Origin: Chelonoidis abingdonii
Lineage: Eukaryota > Chordata > Testudines > Testudinidae
DNA: 64,000 nt
Reading direction: 5' to 3'
Assembly: GCF_003597395.2 (NCBI RefSeq)
Contig: NC_133773.1
Location: 128,483,716 to 128,547,715, forward strand
In this document: positions 31,940 to 43,369 of the stretch, piece after piece
Position numbering within the stretch: the stretch's first letter is position 1
Layout: every line of letters begins with the position of its first letter
Notes under the pieces: generated by a model
What the model saw: the letters and a program-made list of their open reading frames with translations, nothing else
Told to the model about the DNA's origin: nothing
The model's database searches: none
Made by a program: the position numbers and the translations under genes

Positions 31940-34200
31940 GATTCTCATGCCTCTCTCTTCATTCTCTCATTGTTTAAAAAAAAAACACCAAATATCACAA
32001 GACAGTCAATAAAATTGTGAAAGTTGGCAACAGTGCACTGCAATTATGCATCTGACTAGACATTTGCACATGCTAGTGTTGCTAACTTCTGTGATTTTAT
32101 CATGAGTGGCCTATGGTGTTTTTCTGAAGGCCCAAACCTTTGGATTCAGGCAATTACCAGAGAATCTCAGCTTTCATTTGATGGTTGGGGGAAGGAGAGG
32201 GGAAGTATGTTTCTAAGCCTTGTGGTCGTGAAGAAAAAGCTTGAAAATATGAACCACAAAGTCTCAAAAATCAGAAGGCAAATTAATACAATTGGCTTCC
32301 TATTGCTTTTTAAAGAGAAATCTCATGATTTTAAGTGAATGTCATGATTTTGGAGGGCCTGACTTTTGATTTTTGAACTTTGGTGGTAGATTGTATGATT
32401 GAATAAATACCCGTTCTCTCTACATGCTCACTGATGAGGCACGTGCATATTAGATACACAAGTTCCATTGTGTTACATGGGTGCCTTTGCGCAGACTTTT
32501 TTTTTTTTTTTTAAATCAGGCCATTAGTGTCAAAGGGACTAGAAAAACGAAACTAACATTCAAGACTAGTAATGGAAAATGAATTTGTCAATACGGCCAG
32601 GCATTGCCACACCTGTTTTCTATTGAATGCAACTTTCCAAAGGCCAGAAAGAGTATCTATGCTTTGCAGCTGCAACAACTTCTCTGTCCTGGCAATTCGT
32701 ACTGTATCATGGAAAGAACAGTTACCTGGCCTAGGAGATGGGGGAATCAAGTGACAGACACTTTGATGATTCAGCTCATATGTTTTCCTACCCAGAACTT
32801 CAGTGACTCCCCCCAACTGCACAAACAGTTCAATAATTCATTAGGGTCCATGTATGAACAACTGAGCATGTGCGATCTTGTGACCTTAGAGCGTTGCATT
32901 CTGGAAACTGTACTCCCCAGTCAGCTTCGCTCTGAATTTAGACAGCAGACTATTCTATTTACGATTCATCTTAGGCAATTTCCAAACACTTCAATACACT
33001 GAATTCTTCCTGGGCGAGACTTTTGATATTTATGGAATCAGGTTGGGCAAGGTCAGGCAAACATTATTAGGGTAGCTACGTATGCATGTTTTTCATTAGA
33101 AAAGAAGAACATCTGCTTTCTTTTCCTATTATTCTATAAATGTCACATGATCCGATACTGGTAATCTCGTGGCTGGAGAGGACATTTGCAATGTGTCACT
33201 TTGTTGTACTGCCAGTGTTTTATAGTTCAAAAAATATGACAGAGTTAAGTCCTGTGTAAACCTCTATTGCAGGGAGAAGGGGGAGGGAGGAAGACAGTGG
33301 AATGTTTAGGGTTGTTTTACCCGACCTCCACTTGTCAAATATTTTTGCGATTGTGGGGGTTGGGTATTTTCAGTGTTTGTCAAATTTCAGAGCTGTGTAT
33401 TACAGTTCTACACAAGCAAAGATTCACTGATTTCAGTGGAAATTTTGACTTCATAAGAACTGCAGAATAAGTTAAAGTTACACTTGAAAAGCAAACATGT
33501 TTAAAAGTGTCATCACAGTCATGGTCATCCAGATAACCTTAACTCTACCCCCTCACGACTCCGTGTGTGAGAGAGATCCACCATCTTGGATGTTGCCAAG
33601 TACTGAACAAGGGACGTCCAGAGCTAAAAATAGGAGTGTCTACAGTTTGAACCAGAAAACTAGGCTTGGTAAGGAGAGCTGTAACAGAGTCTCAGCCTCT
33701 GGCACAAAGGGTGGCCTATAACACACAGTGACCAATTTAACGCACTGAAAGCCAAGAACAGTCCTTATTCCTGAACATAATACAGCCTCACTACTAATAA
33801 GAAGAGATACAACCATTGGAAGGTATCATTCATAATGGACATATTAAAATGCTTTTATACCTAGAGATAATCTCCCATCCTCTCACCACATTAGTTTCCA
33901 TTCACTGCAAAAATAAAAAATAATCTGACCTACTGTGATTCATAAAGGTATTAATGCCAAAGCAATGGGCAAAGCCCTTCAAAATTACCAACAGACCTTG
34001 CATTATCTAGGGACTTGAGTAAGTGTGTAACTGCACTGCTCCAATAGCAAGCCACTGATCTAATGTCTGAGTGGTCAAATTCCAGCCAGACTCCGTCTGC
34101 CATCATGCAAGATGGTGGCTCAGCAAGAGGGGAAGCTATGGTGCATCACTGGAAATTGTGCGGGGCTCCATAGCCACTCTCCCTGTAATGATATCCCCTG
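31940..34200. other. No gene seen
   Basis: About 2.2 kb of AT-rich text with poly-A/T runs (31,976; 32,499). Several frames of 60-130 codons overlap at 32,550-33,000 but have no recognised domain and share both strands, which argues against coding. No clear repeat family assigned. Confidence 0.35.
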
Positions 34201-34214
34201 GGATCCCCTCTTGC

Positions 34215-34480
34215 TGAACCCCTGTGGAGAATCATGGGAGATGTAGTCTGCCTGGGGAGCTGGCCCACAGAGGAGAATGGGGGCATCAGAAACCTCAACT
34301 ACAAGTCCCAGGAGGCACCACAGTGAAATTTCTGAATCAAAATTTTTCAGTTTTAAACGTAAAGTTTTCAGCCAAAAATGTTCAGCTTCTGACTTTTTGC
34401 CCAAAAGTCAAAATTTTCCATTGGAAGCTCTCCTTCTCCTCCCCTTTTTCCAAGCAGTTCTACTTAAAAACCTAGTGAAA
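34215..34480. repeat. Dispersed repeat with inverted 'actacaa' motifs
   Basis: Includes 'catgggagatgtagt' (34,233) and, inverted, 'actacaagtcccaggagg' (34,298), followed by a text rich in 'aaaatttttcag' and 'aaattttcc' phrases (34,320-34,430) similar to stretches at 49,380-49,480 and 52,380-52,520. A composite of non-coding repeats. Confidence 0.35.
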
Positions 34481-34566
34481 GGCATCATCAATCTTCATTT
34501 GGATGACTTTAGCTGTTTGAGATACGATGAGCCAAAACCCCCACAAACTGGGCAATCTCTCCGAAA

Positions 34567-35211
34567 GTGAAAACACCTCGTAGTGAGGTGGCCTGGTTCC
34601 CAGGCGCCCTGGAGGACGAAGAGCCCAGCCGGAGGCCAGACTGGGCAGAGCTACGGAGCTCTGAGCCTGCCCCGCAAAGGGTCAAGCACCGACTCAGAGG
34701 TATAAAGGCAGGCCCTCGGAGCTCAGTAAGGGGCCAGCCATCAGAAAGGCCGGACATCTGCGACCGAGCTCCCTCTGTGGAGGCAGCAGAAGGCAGCGGT
34801 CAGCCTAGCCTACCCCTCGCTCACTATCCGGGGGAGGCCTGGCTGAGCCTACCCCGCGCTCGCTACCCCGAGGAGGACTGGCCAAGCCTGCCCTGCTCCA
34901 GCTACCTGGAGGAGGAACCGAACCTGCCCCACGCTCGCTCCCCTGAGGAGGACTGGCCGGGACTGCCCCGCTCCGGCTACCCTGAGGAGCAGCCAAGCTT
35001 ACCTTTCGCCACCTACCCCAAGGACCCGCTGAGCCCGCCCGTGGACACTCACCCTGAGGAACCGATGGTGGTTGACCCCTCTGCTGACACCACGATGACT
35101 CAGGTACTCGATGAGGGGGAGAGTGGAAGTGGCCCGGGGGTAGCTGACCCCAGTCTGGCTGCAGCACTGCCAGAAACAATGTCAGTGTGTTGCGGCCAGC
35201 ATCCCCACTGA
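34567..35211 (+). CDS. Repetitive proline-rich open frame, function unknown
   Basis: A 214-codon frame without an ATG at its start. Codons 80-155 hold five or more imperfect copies of a ~14-residue motif around 'SLPRARYPEEDWP'. The C-terminal part has 'TTMTQ' and ends 'MSVCCGQHPH'. The inverted copy near 41.3 kb keeps the same frame for most of its length with the same motif and C-terminal landmarks, which hints at past coding selection. The predicted product is acidic and likely disordered. I do not recognise it. Confidence 0.35.
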   Translation: MKTPRSEVAWFPGALEDEEPSRRPDWAELRSSEPAPQRVKHRLRGIKAGPRSSVRGQPSERPDICDRAPSVEAAEGSGQPSLPLAHYPGEAWLSLPRARYPEEDWPSLPCSSYLEEEPNLPHARSPEEDWPGLPRSGYPEEQPSLPFATYPKDPLSPPVDTHPEEPMVVDPSADTTMTQVLDEGESGSGPGVADPSLAAALPETMSVCCGQHPH

Positions 35212-35560
35212 CACAGCAGCAGACTGCCTGCCACTGTTAGTGCCCCGGGCTGGGACGCAGTGGAGTGGGAGGGCCTGCGTCCCCCCCGCCACCCAACATC
35301 TGGGTGGCAGACTCCCCCTCTCCCTGGGCCTGTTACTGCTCAGCCCTGCCTAAAGGCTTGAGCCTATTTGACTTGCTAGTGTTTGTTGCCCCACCCTGTT
35401 TCCAGGGCCTGGTCTTTATAGACTGAACGGCTTGCTCAGCCCCTGCCTGAGGGTCTGAGCTCTGCACTAGTGTTTGTTGCCCTGCCCTGATCCCAGGGCC
35501 TGGGCTTTATAGACTGAACTGCTGCTCGGTGTAGTGAGGCGGCCTGGTTCCCAGGTGCCC
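34580..35560 (+). repeat. Unidentified ~950-bp repeat, copy 1
   Basis: The unit starts and restarts with the same 30-bp text ('gtagtgaggtggcctggttc' at 34,580; 28 of 30 bases again at 35,531), 951 bp apart. It has a TATA-like 'ggtataaaggcag' (34,700) and a repetitive open frame (34,567-35,211). A related copy lies inverted at 40,791-41,771. It could be an LTR or promoter region of a retroelement, or one and a bit units of a tandem repeat. Family not recognised. Confidence 0.65.
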
Positions 35561-35639
35561 CTCCACACCTGACAGCGGACCCCCTGCACACCTCATTTGT
35601 TGAAACCTCCTGTCTCAAAGACACTTTGTTCACATTTCA

Positions 35640-37265
35640 GAATGAAGAGTCTATTCTGTCAGAAGACCATGCATATAACATTCCAGGTGGATTTTATAGT
35701 ATGAGAAAAATTAGGGTAAAAAAAAAAAATCAATCTTGTAATGGTAAGCTACTGTAACATCAATCTTAGCTGTTTCCTTCTACAAAACACCCATAGGAAA
35801 ACAAGCCTGCTGCAAACGCTATATTTTGTATCTTAAATAAATCAGATGAAAGACAGTGTTTTCAGTATTTCAGCCACACAAATTGTATTTATCAGTTATA
35901 GAAAGACTGGATACACTATGATACATATAAATACAAATTTCACAGGGTATTAAATGGGGCAGAATTCAGCTGGCTTTGGCAGCAGATTCGCGGCATAAAT
36001 TTATTTTTTTTTAAAAAAGCTTTCATACATCTGAACACTAATTGAGTTTTATGGCATGAGGATAAGTAAATGTTTAGTCATCTTGATTAGCAGGGTTGCT
36101 ATTTTGGCAGTGAGAAAATATGACTTACTAGACACCCAGACATATTGTCTACCTATTACTGTGACTTCTCTCCCCATCTGCCTTCTTCCATAAACCTCTC
36201 TCTTATCTCTGGTCCTGGTCCGTCTCTCTCCTCCCTTGATAACATACTTGCTCTTCTACATCCAGTGCTCCTATTGGTGAAAATCAGTAAGATTTCAATC
36301 AGCCCATAACATGGTCCTGCTTCCAGTTAAGATGATTTAGCATTTAACAGACAGGCTAGCCAGGACTAGGATATTTAAACTCTGCATTTTGGGTGAAGTT
36401 TTCACTCAGAAGATGGTATAAAAAATGCTTAGTAATATGCTTATTTTAACACCCTGATGGCTCAATTTTCAAAACTTAATGGGATGTTTAAATCTTACCT
36501 CTGTATCTCAGAATGGTGCTCAGCTGTGTAAAATAAGCTTTTATTCCCCTAGATCTTATATGAACATTGAACAAGATTTGGGCTACCTACTAAGATGCCC
36601 CAGCTGAAAACTGGGCTCCCTTGTTAGTGAGTTGACTGAAGTTTAGCCCTCTCTGTTTCTCCCCACTTTTATCATGCAGGCCAAAGCCTGGCCAGATAGA
36701 TCTTTCATCAACTTCTAGGGCTAAATTCTGACCTCACAGGCAAGGATTGATGTGCAATTTAGGACAAAGTTCGGCCTGTTGTTGGCTGTATTCATATGTA
36801 ATTTTTACTTTTTGGTTAATATAAGGCTATAAAAATAATCAGTCTGAAGTGTTAGTCCAATACACATTCCCTGTTTGATATTTTCATAGCAAGAGTTTTA
36901 TTTAGCAACGGAGACCGGGGGTGGGGAAGGGGGAGAAGAGAGAGAAGGAGGAGGTTATTTTGACCTATTCTGCACCAAAAATCTTGGCACCGGTTCAGAA
37001 AGTGCTTGCGCATTGTAAAACCGATTGAGAACATTATAGGTCTACAGTGCTTTGATCTCTGTACAATGCAGTCGATTACAGGGCGGGAATTCTCAAACAG
37101 AAGCTTTATTTTGATTGCTTTCAAATTAATTATTTTTAAGGGTAGGAGGTGGAAAGCACCAATCGAAGGAAAGAATTGGTCACTATTTGCACATTTTGCT
37201 AAAATGTGAACATGTGTGTGTGTGTCGGGGGGGAGAAAAATTGCAGAGAGTCAGTGTGGTTATTA
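35640..37265. other. No gene seen
   Basis: AT-rich non-coding sequence. A repeat-free, CpG-retaining segment at about 36,955-37,200 is raised under findings. A purine run (36,905-36,950) precedes it. Confidence 0.35.
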
Positions 37266-37399
37266 TTATTATTTAAGTGTTGAGACTGCGCTGAGTGCTG
37301 TAAAGGATACTAAAGATGACATGTGACCTGTTCTTCCTCTCTCTTAGATCCATTTTACATTTTATAATGAAAATACCTAGCTCTAATATGTAGATTTCA

Positions 37400-37585
37400 T
37401 CTGTAGATATCAAAGTGTGTCACAAAGGAAATATTCTTATTTTACTATTGGGAAACTGAGACATGGACCAGGGAAATGACTTGCCCAGGGCCATCCAGCA
37501 ACTCAGTGGTGCAGCTGCAACCAGAATCCAACTCTTCTGAATCCCAGCCCAGTGCTCTAGCCACTAGGAAACACTGCCTTACTTC
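37400..37585 (+). repeat. MIR-like SINE fragment
   Basis: Core 'ctattgggaaactgagacat' and 'aatgacttgcccagggccat', followed by 'gtgctctagccactagg'. The order core, splice-like 'gacttgccca', tail is that of MIR-type SINEs. Diverged. Confidence 0.65.
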
Positions 37586-37844
37586 CGTGGCAGTCTTCCT
37601 GACTGAAGTGAAAGGATAATCCTGCCTATTATATGTGGGGTCCATTTTTGCCACTCGTATCCATGCTGAGTAATCTCAATGGGACTACTTGGGAATAAAG
37701 TACTGTTCACTGTGGGGAAAATGGTTGAATCAGACTCTAGGGGCTAGATTTTAAACAGGTATTGAGATGCCTAGCTCCCATTGGTTTGGGAGCTAGGCAA
37801 TCAAATATCCAATAGAAATCTAGGCCCACGTTGCTAATAAATCC

Positions 37845-38000
37845 ATTAATGAGGTAGATATTATGATAACCATTTTCAGATGAGACAAATGAGGCACAGA
37901 GAGGTACAAATCCCACAGTGAATGAGTTGCTGAATCAGAAATACAACTGAATCCTGAGTTTATGATGCCATATAGCCAGGAGAGCACACTTGCTGCTGAG
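37845..38000 (+). repeat. MIR-like SINE fragment
   Basis: 'taaccattttcagatgagac' and 'aatgaggcacagagaggtac' mark the MIR core. A second copy close to the one at 37,400 but in the same orientation with separate flanks. Confidence 0.55.
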
Positions 38001-38192
38001 CACAGGCTACACTTCGAATGTGCAATATAACCTCAATTCTCCAAAGGCCTTGGGACACATTTAACATTCAGATAATAATTGTGGGGAGCAAGTTCTTTTA
38101 ATCTATGCTTACAGTCAGGGAGTGGCAGCTCTTACGAAACTCATTCCTGTGGATCTTCTATGTTTCTAAGAAAGAATGACACTCCCAGAAAG

Positions 38193-38393
38193 CAAAAACA
38201 ACGAGGCGTCCTTGTGGCACCTTAGAGACTAACAAATTTATTTGGCATAAGTTTTTGTGGGCTAAAACCCAATGCATCAGATGTTTTAGCCCATGAAAGC
38301 TTATGCCCAAATAAATTTGTTAGTCTCTAAGGTACCACAAGGACTCCTCGTTGTTTGTGCTGATACAGACTAACATGGCTACCACTCTGAAAC
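38193..38393. mobile_element. Palindromic Penelope-like insertion
   Basis: A 201-bp element made of inverted arms (38,200-38,270 and 38,283-38,355) plus a short unpaired part ending 'taacatggctaccactctga'. The arms hold 'gtggcaccttagagactaac', shared with the other Penelope copies. It is flanked by a perfect 13-bp target duplication 'cactcccagaaag' (38,180-38,192; 38,394-38,406). No coding sequence. Confidence 0.85.
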
Positions 38394-38995
38394 CACTCCC
38401 AGAAAGGAGCTGCAGGGGCCTGATTCTTAGATTGAACCAGAAGGACATGTCCAGTTTCAGATATCCAAGAATCTCTGTTAATGGGGCTCACTTAACAGAG
38501 GCCTGACTGTTCTCAAATTTCATCCTTCCTTAAAACCTGTCAGTTTTTAATTCTAAATTGGAAAGTTCATGTATTTTTCTTGTTCTCTCTTTATTTCAGA
38601 AAGTTCAGCTGGAAGCCAATTGAAACACTGGTGGGTGGTTATAGGCTCGTGGAAATGTTTTCTCCTCTTTCTTTTCTTTTTGTAGAGGTGTCTTAACGTA
38701 GATGAATATCTGTTGGCCTGTATAGCAATATTTGTATTTCACTTTGGTATATACCGTGGGCCTGATTCTCCACTGCCCTGCCTCAGCAGCATGAGTGCAA
38801 AGTGGCTGTGAAACACCACCATTCTGACTTGGTAGCAATCTACACTATCACAAATGTCTACATGAGGGGCATGGGGCAATGGAGAAATCAGGCTCTCTGT
38901 GTTTTAACCATATTTGCTTCACAACAGGAAGCGCACTGTGTAGGGTAGGAAAGGAGCTCTTCAAAGAGGAACATCACCAATGATGGTCCTGTCTG

Positions 38996-39242
38996 TGGCT
39001 TGGTCTACACTAGAAAGTTCGAGTAGCATAGCTACATCAGTCGGGTATGAAAAAAATAACACCCCTGACCGATGTAGCTACGCCAGTATAACACTCCGTG
39101 TACATGAAGCTATGTCAACGGAAGAGTGTATCTGTCAGTCTGACGTTGTTTGGGGAGTTGGTGCTCCTACACTGAAGGAAATATCCTGTTTCGTTGGTGT
39201 AGGCTGCATCGATGTTATAGGGCTATGCTGGTGTACCTAGGC
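38996..39242. mobile_element. MITE with 'gtctacact' type end
   Basis: Starts 'ggcttggtctacactagaaa' and includes 'aacacccctgaccgatgtag', sharing layout with 10,404-10,690 and 61,518-61,812. The right end 'ggtgtacctaggcc' is diverged. Non-coding. Confidence 0.5.
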
Positions 39243-39280
39243 CGACCAGGGCCATCCCTAGCTATTTTGGTGCACTACAC

Positions 39281-39612
39281 CAGTGGTTCTCAAACTAGGG
39301 CCGCCATTTATTTCAAAAAAGCCTCTGGTGGGCTGGGTTGGTTTGTTTACCTGCTGCATCCCCAGGTTCAGCTGATCACAGCTCCCACTGGCCATGGTTT
39401 GCTGCTCCAGGCCAATGGGGGCTGCTGGAAGCGGCGCAGGCTGAGGGATGTGCTGGCCGTCCTTCCTGAAGCTCCCATTGACCTGGAGCAGTGAACCGCG
39501 GCCAGGGGGAGCCACAATTGGCCAAACCTGCAGATGTGGCAAGTAAACAAACCGGCCCAGCCTGCCAGGGGCTTTCCTGGAACAAGTGGCGACCCTAGTT
39601 CGAGAACCACTG
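39281..39612. mobile_element. hAT-type MITE, 332 bp
   Basis: Terminal inverted repeats 'cagtggttctcaaactaggg' and 'ccctagttcgagaaccactg' bound the element. Flanking octamers 'cactacac' (39,273-39,280) and 'ccctacgc' (39,613-39,620) agree at 6 of 8 positions, consistent with an old 8-bp hAT duplication. The overlapping open frames on both strands are chance results of its GC-rich body. Confidence 0.75.
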
Positions 39613-39620
39613 CCCTACGC

Positions 39621-40260
39621 AGTGGGGAGGAGGGAGGATGGTCCCCGCTTTAGGAAGTGCGAGGCCCAATTCAAACAGTTTTGGTGAGGCCCCAGCAGGG
39701 ATGACTTAAAAAAAAAAGCCATATGAAAAAAACATGTGGGTCTTGTACTTATCGGGCAGTGCTCCGAGTTTTCGGAGGTACTTTGGCCTCGGGTCCTTCA
39801 CTCGCTCCAGGTCTTTGGCGGCACTGAAGGACCCACCACCGAAGTGCCGCCGAAGACCCGGAGCACCGCCAGGTAAGTAAAAATTAAAAAGGTGCCTCTA
39901 GCCAGGGAAGGGATTCTCACTGGGCGCGGGGCCCAATTCGGGGGAATTGGTGGAATAGGTCTAAAGCCGGCCCTGGCTGCAGGGAGCAGGGGGGGCTGGC
40001 CCCAGACCTCCATGGGGAATAGGGGGGCTCCCAGGCTTTGGGGGAGGGGGAAACTGCCCCCCAGCACTCGCTGGCGGGTAGCTCTACTTACTGGTGAGTG
40101 CAGGAGAGTCCTCAGGAGAGTGGGGACAGGGCGGGGGTGGGGAAGAGGTAAGGCTGAGGCAGAGCAGGGGTGGGGGCCCTGGGGAAGGGGTGGAGCAGTT
40201 GCTGGAGCAACATGCAGCTGGCAGGGCACTAGGAAATTTGGTGCAGTGAAGACATACCCT
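39621..40260. repeat. Composite GC-rich hAT-like repeat
   Basis: An internal palindrome around 'ctttggcggcactgaagg' and 'gaagtgccgccgaagac' (39,815-39,860), a hAT-like right end 'aaagccggccctgg' (39,963), then more G-rich text to 40,250. At least two elements are joined. Frames on both strands are due to base composition. Confidence 0.45.
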
Positions 40261-40382
40261 TAGAGACCAGGATGAGCAGATTATCCTACATCTTATGTAG
40301 GGTTTGGGTTCGTACACCTTCTTCTGAACTATCTGGTATGGGACACTTCAGAAACAGGATATGGGACACTCACACTGCCCTG

Positions 40383-40606
40383 GTTCTGGCCACCGGCTGG
40401 GGGGCTCTGCATTTTAAATGCAGCTTCTTAAACTTTTTAAAAAACCTTATTTACTTTACATACAATAATAGTTTAGTTATGTATTATAGACATATAGAAA
40501 GAGACCTTCTAAAAACGTTAACATGTATTACTGGCACGCGAAACCTTAAATTAGACTGCAAAAATTAAGACTTGGCACACCACTTCTGAAAGGTTGCTGA
40601 CCCCTG
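40383..40606 (-). mobile_element. hAT-type MITE, truncated copy
   Basis: Reads in reverse as the same family as 47,436-47,735: terminal 'aggttgctgacccctg' at its right end and internal 'tttactttacatacaataat' shared with the other copy. The left end is lost. Confidence 0.65.
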
Positions 40607-40790
40607 GATTAGACAAACCTTGGGTCTGATTTGATCTGGTGGTTCCTAGGAAACTTAGCAGAAACAGCATCCAGAAGACAAATATTTTTCTCTCCCATTC
40701 TGCATCTCCCATTCCCTGCCCACCTGACTTATCTTGAATGAAGGGTGACGTTCACACTGGGGTGAAGGACAGTAGTACAGCTTTGCCGCG

Positions 40791-41771
40791 GTCCGTCCCT
40801 CAGCGGGGCTTTGGGGTATCCCACCGCCTTGCCCTAGTTCGCCGGCCGTCGGCTCTGTGGTTGTGGGGAATAATGAACACTCTGTTAGGGGCTCAGGCCC
40901 TTGGAGCAGGGGCTGAGTCAGTAGTCAAATGGCGGCCCAGGCCCTAGGTCAGGGCGGGGCAGCCAGCAAACAGTCAGAGACTCAGGCCCTTAGGCAGGGG
41001 CTGAGTCAGTAGTTCCACAATAGGAGGTCCTAGCCTCTCCAGGCCAGGGAAAAGGGGGAGTCTGCCATCCAAGGAGTGGGCGACAGGGGGGACACAGGCC
41101 CTTCCACTCCACTGCATCCCAGCCCGGGGCCCTAACAGTGGCAAAGACTCGCTGCTGTCAGTGGGGATGCTGGCTGCAACATACTGACATTGGCTCTTGC
41201 AGTGTTGCAGCCAGATTGGGGTCAGCTGCCCCCAGGCTACTTCCACACTCCCCCTTGTAGGGTAGCTGAGTCATGGTAGTGTCGCCGGCGGTCTCAAACT
41301 CCATCGGTTCCTCTCGGTAAGTAGCAGATGGCAGGCTCGCCTCCTTGGGGTAGCGGGCAAGAGTTAGGCTTGGCTCCTCCTCAGGGTAGCTGGAGCGGGG
41401 TAGTCTCAGCCAGTCCTCCTCGGGGTAGCTGGAGCAGGGTAGGTTCGGCCAGTCCTCCTCGGGGTAACGTGCGAGGGGTAGGCTCGGCTAGTCCTCCCCA
41501 GGGTAATGAGCGAGGGGTAGGCTCGGCTGGCCCGGTGCGTCCTCAGGCTGGCTGCGGTTTTCTGCTGTCTCCCCAGAGGGAGCTCGGTCGCAGACGTCTG
41601 GCCTCTCCGGTGGCTGGTCCCCCATTGAGCTCTGCCGGTGAGCTTTTATACTTCCGGGTCTGTGCTGTGACCTCTGAGGGGCAGGTGCAGGACCCAGTGA
41701 CTACACCCACGTTGGTGTTTGGGGAGGTCCATCCCTCAGCGGAGCTGTGGGGTATCCCACCGCCTCGCTAC
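40791..41771 (-). repeat. Unidentified ~950-bp repeat, copy 2 (inverted)
   Basis: Homologous to copy 1 but on minus. Its two ends are direct repeats of each other (40,791 and 41,727, 936 bp apart, 38 of 43 bases equal, including 'ggggtatcccaccgcc'). The minus strand has a TATA-like 'gaagtataaaagctc' (about 41,650) and a repetitive frame with the 'YPEED' motif interrupted by one stop. Ends differ from those of copy 1, so only the middle is strictly shared. Confidence 0.65.
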
Positions 41772-41859
41772 AAGGACCAACACAAAGCCCTACTACAATG
41801 TCTAGCCCCACTTAAGCCTCAGAGGGTTGAAGCAGGATTTCAGCGGTTCTCTTGATGTA

Positions 41860-43190
41860 AATCCACCCCTTTGCAGAAGGTCAGCATAAAGGAAATGTTC
41901 CTCAAGGGAACGCTTCAAAGCTGGACACTCTTCCACTTCAAACCCCGCTCCCCCCATTTTTGACTGTTTCAAGGAGAAATGAAACTCAGATAATTTTTGC
42001 ACAAAATGTAATGAAAAGAGTCATAATTTTTTCAAAGTCTTTTCATGGAATACCTGATCCAAAGTCCATTGAACCCAATGGACTTTGGATCAGGCCCCAA
42101 AGCAACCTTAGTGGGATCAACAGCAAATACTAATAAAGTTTAAAAACGTCCCCACAAAACCCAGATAGAACCTGACTGCTGAGACACGCAAGTAATTTAT
42201 AATGGATCTCAGTCTTTGATCACTATACCATTCTCTTCCCCTCTTCTGCATAGTTGCTGAAGCTCAATCATGCACAGAGTAAGGTTAAAGGAGGAAGATT
42301 TTCATGGTCAGGCAAAGCAGCAAGATATATAATTTTTTCCTCTCTCATTCTTTTTAGCTGAGTGTGATGACTGTAAATATACCAAAATACACCAACTTAT
42401 AATGCTTCCGTCCTCCGCAAACATTTTTCCCATGAAGGGTGTGGCAAATGACAGACAATAAATGTTCATATATGCTAGAGGTTATATGAAGGCAGTTTCA
42501 CATACACAATATGTCAAACAGAACTCTGGCCAAATTCAGTGATACAGGTACTTCAAATAGAGACACTAAAAACATTTTAACCATACAGACGTCTATATTA
42601 GAAATGGGCCTAACTCTCCCCTCACTCCTTCCCTCCCTCCCAACAAAACAAAAACCCATCCAGATCTATCCTCCCCACAAGCCTTAGGAACATCCAAATT
42701 CGAAGGCTACAGTTGGCCATTCTTTCTAAAGGGAAAAATGTTCCCCCAATCCAAACACCACTGGACTCTGGGATCTTGATCCAGAAATAAACTTTATGAC
42801 TCTGTTTCATCTCGAGTCAAAATTTAACCCAAACAGGAACCCTGCAATGGATTTGGAGCAAACCTCTATGAGAGGCCACAATGAAACTCTGAATGCGAAA
42901 TCTTCTGTAACTGGGAGGAAGAGACATATGTGTCAAAATAGCTCTTTAAAAATGAAATAAAAAACAGTCCAAAGAGAGCTAGTTTGCACTCTTACAGCTG
43001 CTAGGCCAAACACTTTATACACATAACTAGATGCTCTGGTGCATATTACTGCATTCTGTACAGTTAAGGGCTGGGCCCTCAATATTCATCTTGCATGGGG
43101 AAGATGAATAAGCAGGTAGTATACAGATGAGCATATATCTAACAAAAAACATATACACCCTAAACAGCAGGCTAACTTCAAAGGAAGGAT
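41860..43190. other. No gene seen
   Basis: Non-coding text with a perfect short palindrome at 42,053-42,094 (see findings). No domain or repeat family otherwise recognised. Confidence 0.35.
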
Positions 43191-43194
43191 GATT

Positions 43195-43365
43195 GTGTGG
43201 TTAAGGCAGTTGGATAGGACTCAGGAGACCTGGGTTCAAATCTTGGCTTTGCCAGAGACTTCCTGTGTGACCTTGGGCAAAGTCACAACCTCATTTCCCC
43301 TTCATCTCTAAAATGGGGAAAATATTATTTTGTAAGCTTTCTAGGGGCTGGGATCATCTCTTCCT
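43195..43365 (+). repeat. MIR-like SINE fragment
   Basis: 'ggactcaggagacctgggtt' followed by 'gtgtgaccttgggcaaagtc' and 'ctctaaaatggggaaaatat', the classic MIR order in reverse-core orientation. A diverged, non-coding copy. Confidence 0.7.
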
Positions 43366-43369
43366 TTGT

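Noticed and set aside
32550..33002. Overlapping frames of 89 and 132 codons on opposite strands
   Set aside because: No recognisable domain; antisense pairing suggests chance openness.
39798..40263. Frames of 123-143 codons on both strands
   Set aside because: Lie in GC-rich hAT-like repeat; mutual overlap and proline/glycine bias indicate chance.
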